A stretch of 53,259 nucleotides of DNA, taken from Vulcanimicrobiota bacterium (lineage in GTDB: Bacteria; Vulcanimicrobiota; Vulcanimicrobiia; Vulcanimicrobiales; Vulcanimicrobiaceae). How positions within the stretch are numbered: position 1 is the stretch's first letter; each line of letters begins with the position of its first letter. Shown here in pieces: positions 38,434 through 47,505 of the stretch. The notes under the pieces are model-generated. The model was given only the letters and a program-made list of their open reading frames with translations. It had not been told where the DNA came from and did not search any database. Position numbers and translations under genes: made by a program. The DNA lies in the NCBI GenBank assembly GCA_027364935.1, contig DAHXOK010000005.1, forward strand, positions 1 through 53,259, given 5' to 3'.

Positions 38434-40512
38434 TCACCACGCCGTGACGGCGAGCTGCATCTGGCTCAGCCGCTCGATCTGGAAGCTGATGCCGTACTCT
38501 TCGAAGCGGCGCAGGAAGTTCGGCTGAACCCCCGTGTAGACGAAGCTGCCGGAGAGCTTGCCTTCTTTGTCGAGGCCGTGTTGGTCGAAACGCAAGATCT
38601 CTTGCGTCGAAATGATGTCGCCTTCCATGCCGACGACTTCGGTGACGGACGTCACCTTGCGGCTGCCGTCGCGCATGCGTGACGTCTGCACGATCACGTC
38701 GACGGCACCCGAGACCTGCTCGCGAATCGCGCGCACCGGGATCTCGAAGCCCGCCATCAGCACCATCGTCTCGATACGCGACAGGCAATCGCGCGGCGTA
38801 TTCGCGTGCACGGTGGTCAGGGATCCGTCGTGACCCGTGTTCATAGCCTGGAGCATATCCAGCGCTTCACCGCCGCGGCACTCGCCGACGACGATGCGAT
38901 CCGGGCGCATACGCAACGAGTTGCGCACGAGCTCGCGGATCGGGATCGCCCCTCGTCCTTCGACGTTTGCCGGACGCGCCTCCATCCGAACCACGTGATC
39001 CTGGTGGAGCTGCAGCTCTGCTGCGTCTTCGATCGTAATGATGCGCTCGTTGACCGGGATGAATCCCGAGAGGACGTTCAGCAGCGTCGTCTTACCGGAG
39101 CCGGTGCCGCCGCTGATAACGATGTTCAAGCGCGACTCGACGGCCGCTCGCAGGAGGTCCGCCATCTCCGGCGTCAGGGAACCTTTGGTGACAAGATCGT
39201 CGGCCTTGAGACGATCCTTGGCGAAGCGCCGAATGGTGATCGTGGGATAATCGATCGAGAGAGGTTCGACGGTCGCATTGACGCGCGAGCCGTCGGGAAG
39301 GCGCGCGTCGACCATCGGAACCGCTTCGTCGATATGCCGTCCGATCGGCGAGATGATGCGCTCGATGACCAAGCGCACTTGGTGCTGATCGTTGAAGCGC
39401 ATGCCCGAAAGCTCGATGCGACCGCGGCGCTCCACGTAGATGCGCTCCGGGCCGTTGACCATGATCTCGGTCACCTCGGGATCGTTCATGAGATCTTCGA
39501 GCGGACCCAGGCCGAGGCTCTCGTGGATGATGTCTTGTCTCAGGCGTGCCAGTTCTTCCGCCGATCCAAGCCCCGGATATCGTGCGACGGCCTCGGTGAC
39601 GGCGCTCTCGACTTCGGCGCGAAGTTCTTCCAACCGCAGCGGATCGGCGTTGGAGCCGATCGCCGCGAAGTCGATGCGACGCGAGAGCTCGCGATGGATC
39701 TCCGCCTTCAGCGACGCCCACTTGCTCCTGAGTTGATCCGAGGCGGCATCAGCGGCGCGCTGCTGGGCGCCGTTGTTCGACATATCGAGCTTGCTGCGAT
39801 CGACCATGCGGCGCTCGCCGATCGGCGTGCTCGTCGAAGGTTGTAGGACGAGCAAGTCGGCGGCTTTCGGACCGTTCTTGAGCTGGTCTACGACGGCGAC
39901 GATGGCCTTTTCGTACTTCTTGTCGTCGAGCGAAGGGATCTCGCCGACGATCTTCAGCTTCAGCGCGCGCTCGATCTCCGCGGTGGGAACGCGGTTGCGC
40001 GGGTCGCGCGCGACGATGACCGCGCTCAAGCGCGACTCTGGCACGCCAAACTTCATCAACTCGAGCTGCATCACCCGCGCGCCCGTAACGCCCAGCATGG
40101 ACGGCTCGACCGCGAGCAAGAACTGCGCGGCCCGAACCGCGAACGGCCGCACGGCCGCGGCGAACGGCTGCGCCGCGTCGACGATCGCGAACTTCGTCGC
40201 GTCGGAAATCGAGCGAAGAAGCTGCTCCACCTTGTCCGGCTTGATCGTGAAGCCGTCGTGGATCGATCCCGCCAGCTCGAAGAGCGTGAGATTCGGCGCG
40301 ACTTCGGCAAGAGCGAAATCGTCTTGTGCGCGACGTGCGTCGACCTTCGCGATCGCGTTGAAGAGCACCGCGCCTGCGCGCCGGCCTGAGAGATCGCCGT
40401 CGACGAGCAGCGTCGGTCCGCCGTCCTTCGCGAACCTCATTGCCACGTGCGTCGCGAAGGTCGTCGCACCGACTCCGCCTTTGGAGCCGATGACGAAGAA
40501 TATCTCAGGCAT
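38434..40512 (-). CDS. Fused TadZ/CpaE-like (ParA/MinD-type) + TadA/CpaF secretion ATPase
   Basis: N-term IGSKGGVGATTFATHVAMRF deviant Walker A; C-term ISGGTGSGKTTLLNVLSGFI, ERIITIEDAAEL, ALDMLQAMNTGHDGSLTTVHANTPRD. Confidence 0.93.
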   Translation of the reverse strand: MPEIFFVIGSKGGVGATTFATHVAMRFAKDGGPTLLVDGDLSGRRAGAVLFNAIAKVDARRAQDDFALAEVAPNLTLFELAGSIHDGFTIKPDKVEQLLRSISDATKFAIVDAAQPFAAAVRPFAVRAAQFLLAVEPSMLGVTGARVMQLELMKFGVPESRLSAVIVARDPRNRVPTAEIERALKLKIVGEIPSLDDKKYEKAIVAVVDQLKNGPKAADLLVLQPSTSTPIGERRMVDRSKLDMSNNGAQQRAADAASDQLRSKWASLKAEIHRELSRRIDFAAIGSNADPLRLEELRAEVESAVTEAVARYPGLGSAEELARLRQDIIHESLGLGPLEDLMNDPEVTEIMVNGPERIYVERRGRIELSGMRFNDQHQVRLVIERIISPIGRHIDEAVPMVDARLPDGSRVNATVEPLSIDYPTITIRRFAKDRLKADDLVTKGSLTPEMADLLRAAVESRLNIVISGGTGSGKTTLLNVLSGFIPVNERIITIEDAAELQLHQDHVVRMEARPANVEGRGAIPIRELVRNSLRMRPDRIVVGECRGGEALDMLQAMNTGHDGSLTTVHANTPRDCLSRIETMVLMAGFEIPVRAIREQVSGAVDVIVQTSRMRDGSRKVTSVTEVVGMEGDIISTQEILRFDQHGLDKEGKLSGSFVYTGVQPNFLRRFEEYGISFQIERLSQMQLAVTAW

Positions 40513-40517
40513 CTCGT

Positions 40518-41360
40518 TTATCTCGTCGAGCTGCCCGACGTGTCCGGGCCGCCGATTTGATCGCCTTCGATGATTTCGACCGGCGAGTACGGCAGCGCGC
40601 GACGCGGGGCGGGTCCGCCCGAGGTGACCGCCGGCGGCGGAGCCGCGAAGGTCTGCGACGCGAAGACGAGGTCCTGCGTCGAGCCGCTGCGATCGCCTTT
40701 CGGACGCAGCGCCAGTCGCAGCGTCGAGTTGAGGTCGGCCATCGCCAGCAAGTCCGCCTGACTCGGCGTGACTTCGAGCGTCACCGAGCGCGGGACGTTG
40801 GGAACGGGCTGCGACCCCGGCGTGGGCGTCGAGGGCGCCGACGGGCCGAGCTCGCCACCGACGGCAAAGACCGTGACGTCGCGCAGAATCGTCGAGGCCG
40901 TTGGTTGCGCGGATCCGACGCGCGGCGGCACGGCGATGACGTCGACTTTGTCGCCCGGCTCGACGAGACCCGAGACGTCGCGCACTTCGTCAACCGGAAT
41001 TGAGATCGCTCGATAGCCGCGCATGAGGTGCAAGCCCCGCGCCGGCGCCTCGTCCTTGCTCGTATTCGAAGACGTAATGGCCGCGCCGGCCGGAATCGGG
41101 CCCAGCGCGACGTCGCCGGAGACATCGCTCGGCGACGAGAGCGCGTTGGGGTCGACGTCGCTGCTCGGGCGCATGACCACGTTCACCATCGAACTGGTGA
41201 CCGGAGCGTGCGCCGGAATGTCGGCGATCGCGACGAGCACCGGCCTCGGCGGCGCGGATGCGACGTGTCGGTTCGCCGACGAGAGATAGTTGAAGGTTAA
41301 GAGCCCGGCGCCGGCGGCGAGCACGGCAGCGACGATGAGCAGCGTATTGCGTTTGTTCAT
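40518..41360 (-). CDS. cpaB: Flp pilus assembly protein CpaB/RcpC
   Basis: N-terminal TM, SAF-like VLVAIADIPAHAPVTSSMVNVV, RAISIPVDEVRDVSGLVEPGDKVDVIAV. Confidence 0.92.
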   Translation of the reverse strand: MNKRNTLLIVAAVLAAGAGLLTFNYLSSANRHVASAPPRPVLVAIADIPAHAPVTSSMVNVVMRPSSDVDPNALSSPSDVSGDVALGPIPAGAAITSSNTSKDEAPARGLHLMRGYRAISIPVDEVRDVSGLVEPGDKVDVIAVPPRVGSAQPTASTILRDVTVFAVGGELGPSAPSTPTPGSQPVPNVPRSVTLEVTPSQADLLAMADLNSTLRLALRPKGDRSGSTQDLVFASQTFAAPPPAVTSGGPAPRRALPYSPVEIIEGDQIGGPDTSGSSTR

Positions 41361-41908
41361 TGAACGATCCTCAGGAACGGGGAGACGGTGAGGCCTGCGA
41401 CCGCCAGGGCGAATCCTGCGCCGATCGCGACCGCGTACGGAATGCGCGTGCCGCGCGCACCGATCGCGGCGGCACCCAGAGCGAGACTACGGCCGGCGAG
41501 CGTCGTCGTAACGCCGACCCTCAGCCGGCTGACGACCGCACCGAACTCGCCCCGCACCGCTGCGACGGCGACGGCGAGCGCGCCGCCGCAGAGCGCGCAG
41601 TAGAGAACGACGTCGATGCACGCGGGAAATCCCGCAAGCGCGGCGACGCCGGCAAGGAGCTTGACGTCGCCACCCCCGAGCACGCCCGCTGCGTGCACGA
41701 ACGTCCCAAGAACGAGCATGACGACGACGATGGCTCCGGCGGCGAGCGCCGCCTGCACGCCGTCGAACGCCGCGAGCAACGGTGCGACGGCGATGAGCGG
41801 CAGCGTGAGCGCGTTGGGAACGCGCCGCGAGGCGAGATCCGTGTACGCGGCGATCGCGCATGCGGCGCCCGCGACGGCAAAAGCTACGGTGTGCGGCGTT
41901 GAAATCAT
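41357..41908 (-). CDS. Prepilin peptidase (A24 family, CpaA/TadV), copy 2
   Basis: AYTDLASRRVPNALTLPL and GGGDVKLLAGVAAL; ATG inferred at 41908. Confidence 0.87.
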   Translation of the reverse strand: MISTPHTVAFAVAGAACAIAAYTDLASRRVPNALTLPLIAVAPLLAAFDGVQAALAAGAIVVVMLVLGTFVHAAGVLGGGDVKLLAGVAALAGFPACIDVVLYCALCGGALAVAVAAVRGEFGAVVSRLRVGVTTTLAGRSLALGAAAIGARGTRIPYAVAIGAGFALAVAGLTVSPFLRIVQ

Positions 41909-41921
41909 TTGCGGTTCTCTC

Positions 41922-42083
41922 TTATGTTGCGTTCGCCTCGCTCGAGAACATGGAGCTGATGTCACCGCCGAACACCGCCATCGCAGCGATGGCGGCGACG
42001 GCGACGAGCGTGATCAGCAGTCCATATTCGACCAGGCTTGCGCCTCGATCGTCTCGGACGAGGTTGTGAAATGCATCAATCAT
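41922..42083 (-). CDS. Flp-type pilin 1
   Basis: Manual translation MIDAFHNLVRDDRGASLVEYGLLITLVAVAAIAAMAVFGGDISSMFSSEANAT (G/ASLVEYGLL motif). Confidence 0.93.
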   Translation of the reverse strand: MIDAFHNLVRDDRGASLVEYGLLITLVAVAAIAAMAVFGGDISSMFSSEANAT

Positions 42084-42139
42084 GAGCGAAAAGGCGGGCT
42101 ACGCGCGGCGGCGGGTAGCCCGCTCCTCGATCGTTGGGT

Positions 42140-42301
42140 TTAGAGGTCGTTGCCTGCGTTGGTAAACAGGCTCGAGATTTTGCCGCCGAGCGTGGTCATG
42201 GCAGCGATTGCCGCGAGGGCAACGAGAGCGAGCAACAGGCCATACTCGACCAGGGTCGCACCGCTATCGTCCTTCACGAGGGTCTTGATTGCGGAAAACA
42301 T
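42140..42301 (-). CDS. Flp-type pilin 2
   Basis: Manual translation MFSAIKTLVKDDSGATLVEYGLLLALVALAAIAAMTTLGGKISSLFTNAGNDL. Confidence 0.94.
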   Translation of the reverse strand: MFSAIKTLVKDDSGATLVEYGLLLALVALAAIAAMTTLGGKISSLFTNAGNDL

Positions 42302-42347
42302 ACTGAAGGCTTCTCCTCACTTAGGTGGTGTAGGTACGAGGTGTGTC

Positions 42348-42959
42348 TTACGGTCCGCGGTCGTTGTCCACGTCCGTAGACGTGATCGGTGGCCCGCTCG
42401 TTGGAGGCCCGACCGTGAAACTCACGGTTGCCGGGGTCGTACCCGGCGCGTCCGCTTGAATCATGATCTCGGTGCCCTGCACGAAGTCGGGGGCGATCGG
42501 GAGTATTACCGAGAAGGCGCCGGACGCGTCCGCAACCGCCGTCAAGCGATTGAGGAAGACGACCGGCAAGTCAATCGAGATCTTGGCCCTAGCCGTAATC
42601 TCGACTGAAGTCCCTGGCGGAGCGGTCCCGGTAACGTCGATCGCCTCCGCGCCATCGTGACGACGAGCGGAGAGTGCGATCGTTCCGGCTTGTGGCGCTT
42701 GACTCAGAACGACCGGCGCCGAGCCGGCGGCGGGAGTCGTAGACCCCACGCCGCCCGCGTCGAACGACGGTCGATCCGGAGCCGAGAACCAATAGCTCGG
42801 ATAGACCGATGAAACGGCAGCCGCGCCGGTGTTCGCACCTACCCAGGTATGCTGTGCCTGCGACCGCGTCGGCCCGAGGATGCCGGCCGAAACCGTACCT
42901 CCCGAGGCCATGATGAGCGACGCAATAATCGCAGACGACGTGAACGCTCGATGCAACAT
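42348..42959 (-). CDS. Secreted protein with Ig-like/beta-sandwich region
   Basis: Signal FTSSAIIASLIMASGGTVSA; AIDVTGTAPPGTSVEITARAKIS..DASGAFSVILPI resembles bacterial Ig-like folds. Confidence 0.65.
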   Translation of the reverse strand: MLHRAFTSSAIIASLIMASGGTVSAGILGPTRSQAQHTWVGANTGAAAVSSVYPSYWFSAPDRPSFDAGGVGSTTPAAGSAPVVLSQAPQAGTIALSARRHDGAEAIDVTGTAPPGTSVEITARAKISIDLPVVFLNRLTAVADASGAFSVILPIAPDFVQGTEIMIQADAPGTTPATVSFTVGPPTSGPPITSTDVDNDRGP

Positions 42960-43123
42960 GCCGTTCTCCTTTCCGTGAACGTGGGACGATCATAATCGAG
43001 GTTCGGCTCGCTGCAAACATTGCGCGCACAACCTTTACAGAAAGCAAACGTTGCGTTTATGCCCTTAAGGTAAGGGGTTGTGGCATAATGACTTCCGATG
43101 CCGTGGCTCACGGAAGGAACTAC

Positions 43124-44551
43124 ATGACAATGGTACATGTGCGCGCGCTCTGCGCGGCACTCGCGATGACGCTAGCGGTTGCGATTCCGGTCGCGCCGGC
43201 GCAAGCGCATCCCGACGTGATCTCGCTTAAAGCCGGCCATTCCACGATCATCCCCGTTCCGGGGCTCACGCGCGTTGCGATCGGTGACGGTCACATCGCG
43301 GGCGTCGTTCCCATCGGAACGAGCCAGTTGATCATCAACGGTAAGGCGCCCGGAACGACGTCGCTCTTCATCTGGTCGGGATCCGGCCGCCGTACGTATA
43401 CGGTAAGCGTGACGGACGAGCTGTTTGACAACTTCGCACAGATGCTGTCCTCCGCGATCAACAACCCCGGCATTCGGGTGAGAAGCTACGGTACAAACGT
43501 CATCGTCAGCGGCACCGTTCCGGACATGGCGCAGTGGGTCAATCAGAACAACATCGTCTCGAGCTTCACGGCGATTGCCCGAGAAGAGAAGTATCACATC
43601 GTCGACGTCGTCGGCGTCACGCACTCCATGGACACGCTCCAATCGGAGTTCGCGGCCTCGCCGACCGCGCACGATCTCAGCATGGAGCCCGACGGCAAAG
43701 GCAACATCATCGTCAGCGGATACGTGCGGGACCAAGTAGAGGAAGAGCAAGTAGTCAACCGCGCTCGGGTTCTCGCGGGTACGTACCTCGCTGCGGACGG
43801 CAAGGTGATCGATCGCCTCTCCGTCGCGCACATCAGCCAGATCAGCATCAAGGTCTACGTCCTCGAGATCGATCGAACCGGTCTGGGCGATATCGGGCTC
43901 CAGCTCCAGTCCGGCGTTCCGAATCCGAATAATCCCAACGAGATCAATCTCGCGCCGCCGACGTTCCCGATCTTCGAAGGCGGCGTCGCCGGTCTGCTCG
44001 GCAAGGCGTTGAACATCGCGCCGTTCTTCCGCACGGTGCGTCTCGTACCGACGCTCAACCTCGTGCTGCAGAGCGGCCACGGACGCATTCTCTCGGCCCC
44101 GAATCTCGTGACGACCCCGGGCAGCCTCGCCACGTTCCTCGTCGGTGGGCAGATCCCGTACGTCTACTCGACCGGCATCGGCCAAACGTCGGTCGATTGG
44201 AAGAACTACGGCGTTCAATTGAACGTAACGCCGACGCTCCTCCCCAACGGCAGCGTCGAGAGCGTCATCACGCCCGACATCTCGAATCTCGACTATCAGA
44301 ACGCCGTGCAGCTCAACGGATTCTATATCCCCGCGCTCAAGGAGAGCAGGCTCTCGACCGACATCATCACCGCGCCAGGCCAGTCGATCATCATGGGCGG
44401 CCTGATCGAGCACGTGAGCCAGCGGACGATTAGCAAGATTCCGATCTTGTCGTCGATCCCGATCCTCGGAAAGCTCTTTCAGTCGGTAAACTACCAGAAC
44501 TCGGAGTCCGACGTGATCTTCATCCTCACGCCGGAGATCGTCTCGCAGTAA
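43124..44551 (+). CDS. cpaC: Tad/T2SS-type secretin (CpaC/RcpA)
   Basis: Signal peptide, N-terminal VISLKAGHSTIIPVPGLTRVAIGDGHIAGV, secretin core LVTTPGSLATFLVGGQIPY, VTPTLLPNGSVESVITPDIS. Confidence 0.93.
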   Translation: MTMVHVRALCAALAMTLAVAIPVAPAQAHPDVISLKAGHSTIIPVPGLTRVAIGDGHIAGVVPIGTSQLIINGKAPGTTSLFIWSGSGRRTYTVSVTDELFDNFAQMLSSAINNPGIRVRSYGTNVIVSGTVPDMAQWVNQNNIVSSFTAIAREEKYHIVDVVGVTHSMDTLQSEFAASPTAHDLSMEPDGKGNIIVSGYVRDQVEEEQVVNRARVLAGTYLAADGKVIDRLSVAHISQISIKVYVLEIDRTGLGDIGLQLQSGVPNPNNPNEINLAPPTFPIFEGGVAGLLGKALNIAPFFRTVRLVPTLNLVLQSGHGRILSAPNLVTTPGSLATFLVGGQIPYVYSTGIGQTSVDWKNYGVQLNVTPTLLPNGSVESVITPDISNLDYQNAVQLNGFYIPALKESRLSTDIITAPGQSIIMGGLIEHVSQRTISKIPILSSIPILGKLFQSVNYQNSESDVIFILTPEIVSQ

Positions 44552-44739
44552 TGCGCCGTGTGCGCTGCCTGCTCGCCGACGAGGCAGGAGTCGCACTCCC
44601 GGAGTACGCGCTGGCGCTCGCGCTGATCGGGCTCGGCGCGATTACGGCACTCGTCGGCGTCGCGGTCGCATGCTCCACGACGTGGAGCAACTCGAGCGCG
44701 GCGCTGCAGACGTATACCCTGGGGACGCCGCCACCGTGA
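44551..44739 (+). CDS. Flp-like pilin 3
   Basis: DEAGVALPEYALALALIGLGAITALVGVAVACSTTW; starts on the secretin stop codon. Confidence 0.78.
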   Translation: MRRVRCLLADEAGVALPEYALALALIGLGAITALVGVAVACSTTWSNSSAALQTYTLGTPPP

Positions 44740-45764
44740 GAGGCGGCCCCGATCGCGTTCGCGGCGCCGCACTGGCCGAGACGGCCATCGTCCTTAGCTT
44801 CACGCTGATGGTCATCTTCGGCGCGATCCAGATCGCGCTGATCGGCTTCTTCCAGACGCAGCTCGACGGCGCAACCTTCATGTACTCGCACGCCGCTGCC
44901 CTCGGCTCGAGCAACTATACCGCCGTCGACGCCTCGCTCGGGCCGATCTTCCCGAGCGTCCCGATGACGACGTGGGGACTCTCCAATATCACCAATGCCA
45001 ACCCTCTCGCGACGAACACCGCAGCGATGCCGAACTGGACGCAGTGGGGAAGCCTGACACAGCGATTCGGCGGCGCGGCGATCCTTCGCTCGCAGCTCGT
45101 TCAGACGAAGGGAAGCATGACCGTCAACGGGCTCTCCGTCCTCGGCAACTTCATCGCGCTCTCCGCTGGCAACGTCGAAGGTATGACGATGGTCGGCAAT
45201 CACGACGACGACGCGCAGGGTGCGGGATACAACTCGCAGACCGTCTATAGCTCGCTTGTGAACCCGATCACGCAAGACGACCAGAACGTTCCGCCGTATT
45301 ATTTCACGTTTGCGTACATGAGCTATTGCACGTTGTCGCAGTTCAGCTCGAACGGATCGTCGTGCTCGAGCTGGTACACGAGCGGCGGCCTGCGCTCGCT
45401 CGGTCTCGCCGAGTACTTGAAGGACGACCAGACTGGGAATGCCGGCAACTACACGACGAGCGCCGACGGCATCGGCACCAATGGAACGTTTCAGACGATG
45501 GCGTGCCACCAGCGGATCTTCGCCGATTTGGCGGCGGCGTTTCCCAGGGTGATGCCGTCGCCTTCGCCGATTCCCGGCAGCGTCTACGACGAGACGTCGA
45601 GCGGCCCGTCGACCGTCGCTGCGTGGGGCGGCGCTTCGTTCCGCATGGTCTACACCTGGGACGTGCAGGGAACGCACGGTGAGAATCCTGGAAGCAAGAC
45701 GTTTGCAAACGGCTATCCACTGGATCCGACCTACGGATGCACGGATGGAGGTCCGGGCGCATGA
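44736..45764 (+). CDS. TadE-like pseudopilin protein
   Basis: GTGA overlap start; GAALAETAIVLSFTLMVIFGAIQIALIGFFQTQLDGATFMYSHAA. Confidence 0.82.
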   Translation: MRGGPDRVRGAALAETAIVLSFTLMVIFGAIQIALIGFFQTQLDGATFMYSHAAALGSSNYTAVDASLGPIFPSVPMTTWGLSNITNANPLATNTAAMPNWTQWGSLTQRFGGAAILRSQLVQTKGSMTVNGLSVLGNFIALSAGNVEGMTMVGNHDDDAQGAGYNSQTVYSSLVNPITQDDQNVPPYYFTFAYMSYCTLSQFSSNGSSCSSWYTSGGLRSLGLAEYLKDDQTGNAGNYTTSADGIGTNGTFQTMACHQRIFADLAAAFPRVMPSPSPIPGSVYDETSSGPSTVAAWGGASFRMVYTWDVQGTHGENPGSKTFANGYPLDPTYGCTDGGPGA

Positions 45765-46828
45765 ACGGCGGTACCCGCTCGGGCTCCCACGCGCAATGCG
45801 GCCAAACGTTCCCGATCTGGGCGTTTGGGACGCTCACCGTGCTGACGATGCTCGCGCTGGCGATGAGCTACGGCCAGATGGTCGCATGGCAGATGCGCGC
45901 GATGAACGCCGCCGACGCAGCGGCGCGCGGCATGCTCTCGGTCCAGACGACGCAATGGAACGAGACCGAGGCCGCCCTGCACGCCGCAGCCGTTGAAGAG
46001 TATCGCTTGCGCGTCACGATTAACGACCTGCTCTAGGTGATTCACGGCGACGGCGGATGCGAGCCCAGCACGCCGGACTGCGCCGCGCTCTACGTCAACC
46101 TCCGCCAAAACTACCTCGACTCGCTTAGCCGTTACACAAACGACGTCGCGATCGTCGGGCGCGTTTCGACGCCGCCGTGGTCGCAGCAAGTCTCGCTCAT
46201 CCAGTCCGCGCTGTCGCAGTATCAGACGAACTGCGGGACCGCGAGCGGCGGCGACTGCGCCTTCAACTACACGCTCGTCGAGGCGACGCCCCGTCCCTCG
46301 ACGTATACCGAAGACGTCTACGCCGACTGCTGCAACATGGTCGTCGGCGGCGGCACGAGCGGACATCCCAAGCTCGACCTGACGCCGATGCAGATCGAGA
46401 TCGTCGCCTGCGCGCGCGTGACGCCGTGGGTTCCGACGTTCTGGGACTGGAACGGCGCGGCGGTGAACGTCGTCGGGCGCGCCGCGGCGACATCGATCAT
46501 GGACACGCAAGAGTTCCTGTGGGTCGGCTCCATGGTCGATCCGGCGAGCTCATCGAACGGCGTTCTTCAGCCGTCCGAATATCCGGAAAGCCCGAACGAC
46601 CAAGCAGTCGGATTCATAAACAACGATCAATACTACCGCATCGATTACGGCGGAAATCCCAACAACGTATACAATCCCGGCGACCCATCGACGTCAGACG
46701 GCAGCGGCGGCTTTAGCTACAGCGCGAGCTATCCGGGCCTCTACGACGCGGACGGATGGTGGAGCACGATGGCGATCCGGCCGTTCGCCGGGGCGCTCAC
46801 CGCAGGATCGAGCTTCACGTGCAAGTGA
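45737..46828 (+). CDS. TadG/TadE-like membrane-anchored protein interrupted by in-frame TAG (46034-46036)
   Basis: Both ORFs 45737..46036 and 46037..46828 are in the same frame; N part has TM segment FPIWAFGTLTVLTMLALAMSY, C part is extracytoplasmic-like without its own signal. Confidence 0.7.
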
Positions 46829-47502
46829 GTCCGCGCAGGTGCCGTCACGCAGAGCGCGGCCAAGCGACGCTAGAAACGGCGATCTTCCTGCCGGCATTCC
46901 TTCTCGTGCTCTTCGGCGTGATCTGGACGGTGCAATCTTCGGTGATCAACGAGCGCGCCCAAGTCGCCGTACGCTTCAGCGGCCTGGTCTCCGACGAAGC
47001 CAATCCCTATCATCAGTACAGTCTGGGCGCGCTCTACGACGGCCTTCCCGGCATCGCCCCGGCCGAAGTCTACACCTGCATCACGCCCGGGCCGGACGCC
47101 CTCACCAACAATCCCACGAACGGCACGTTTCCGGGCCCGCAGTCGCCCTCGTTCTTCCAACCGACCGGCACCGTGAACGGCACGTGCACCCCTGGCCCGA
47201 CGCATCTCTCCGGCGGCACGATGGCATCGCCGATGCTCTTCGTGCACACGCAATCGACGGTCACGACGTCCGTGTCGGTGCCGTCGTACCTGCAGAGCGC
47301 GCTCGGAGCAAACCAGAACTTGAGTGCGACGCAGAACTTCTTCGACGGCCCCGACGTGCAGACGATCTTGGCGTGCTACGCGGAGCTTGGCACCGCCGTC
47401 GAGCAATCTCTCCAGCACACGACGCTCAACGTGTCGAGTCCGCCCACGCCGTTGCCGGAGTCACCGAATACCGCCCCCCTGACGCTCTCGGGATCCTGTT
47501 AG
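46825..47502 (+). CDS. TadE-like protein
   Basis: GTGA start overlap; RGQATLETAIFLPAFLLVLFGVIWTVQSSVINERAQVAVRF. Confidence 0.82.
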   Translation: MSPRRCRHAERGQATLETAIFLPAFLLVLFGVIWTVQSSVINERAQVAVRFSGLVSDEANPYHQYSLGALYDGLPGIAPAEVYTCITPGPDALTNNPTNGTFPGPQSPSFFQPTGTVNGTCTPGPTHLSGGTMASPMLFVHTQSTVTTSVSVPSYLQSALGANQNLSATQNFFDGPDVQTILACYAELGTAVEQSLQHTTLNVSSPPTPLPESPNTAPLTLSGSC

Positions 47503-47505
47503 GAA

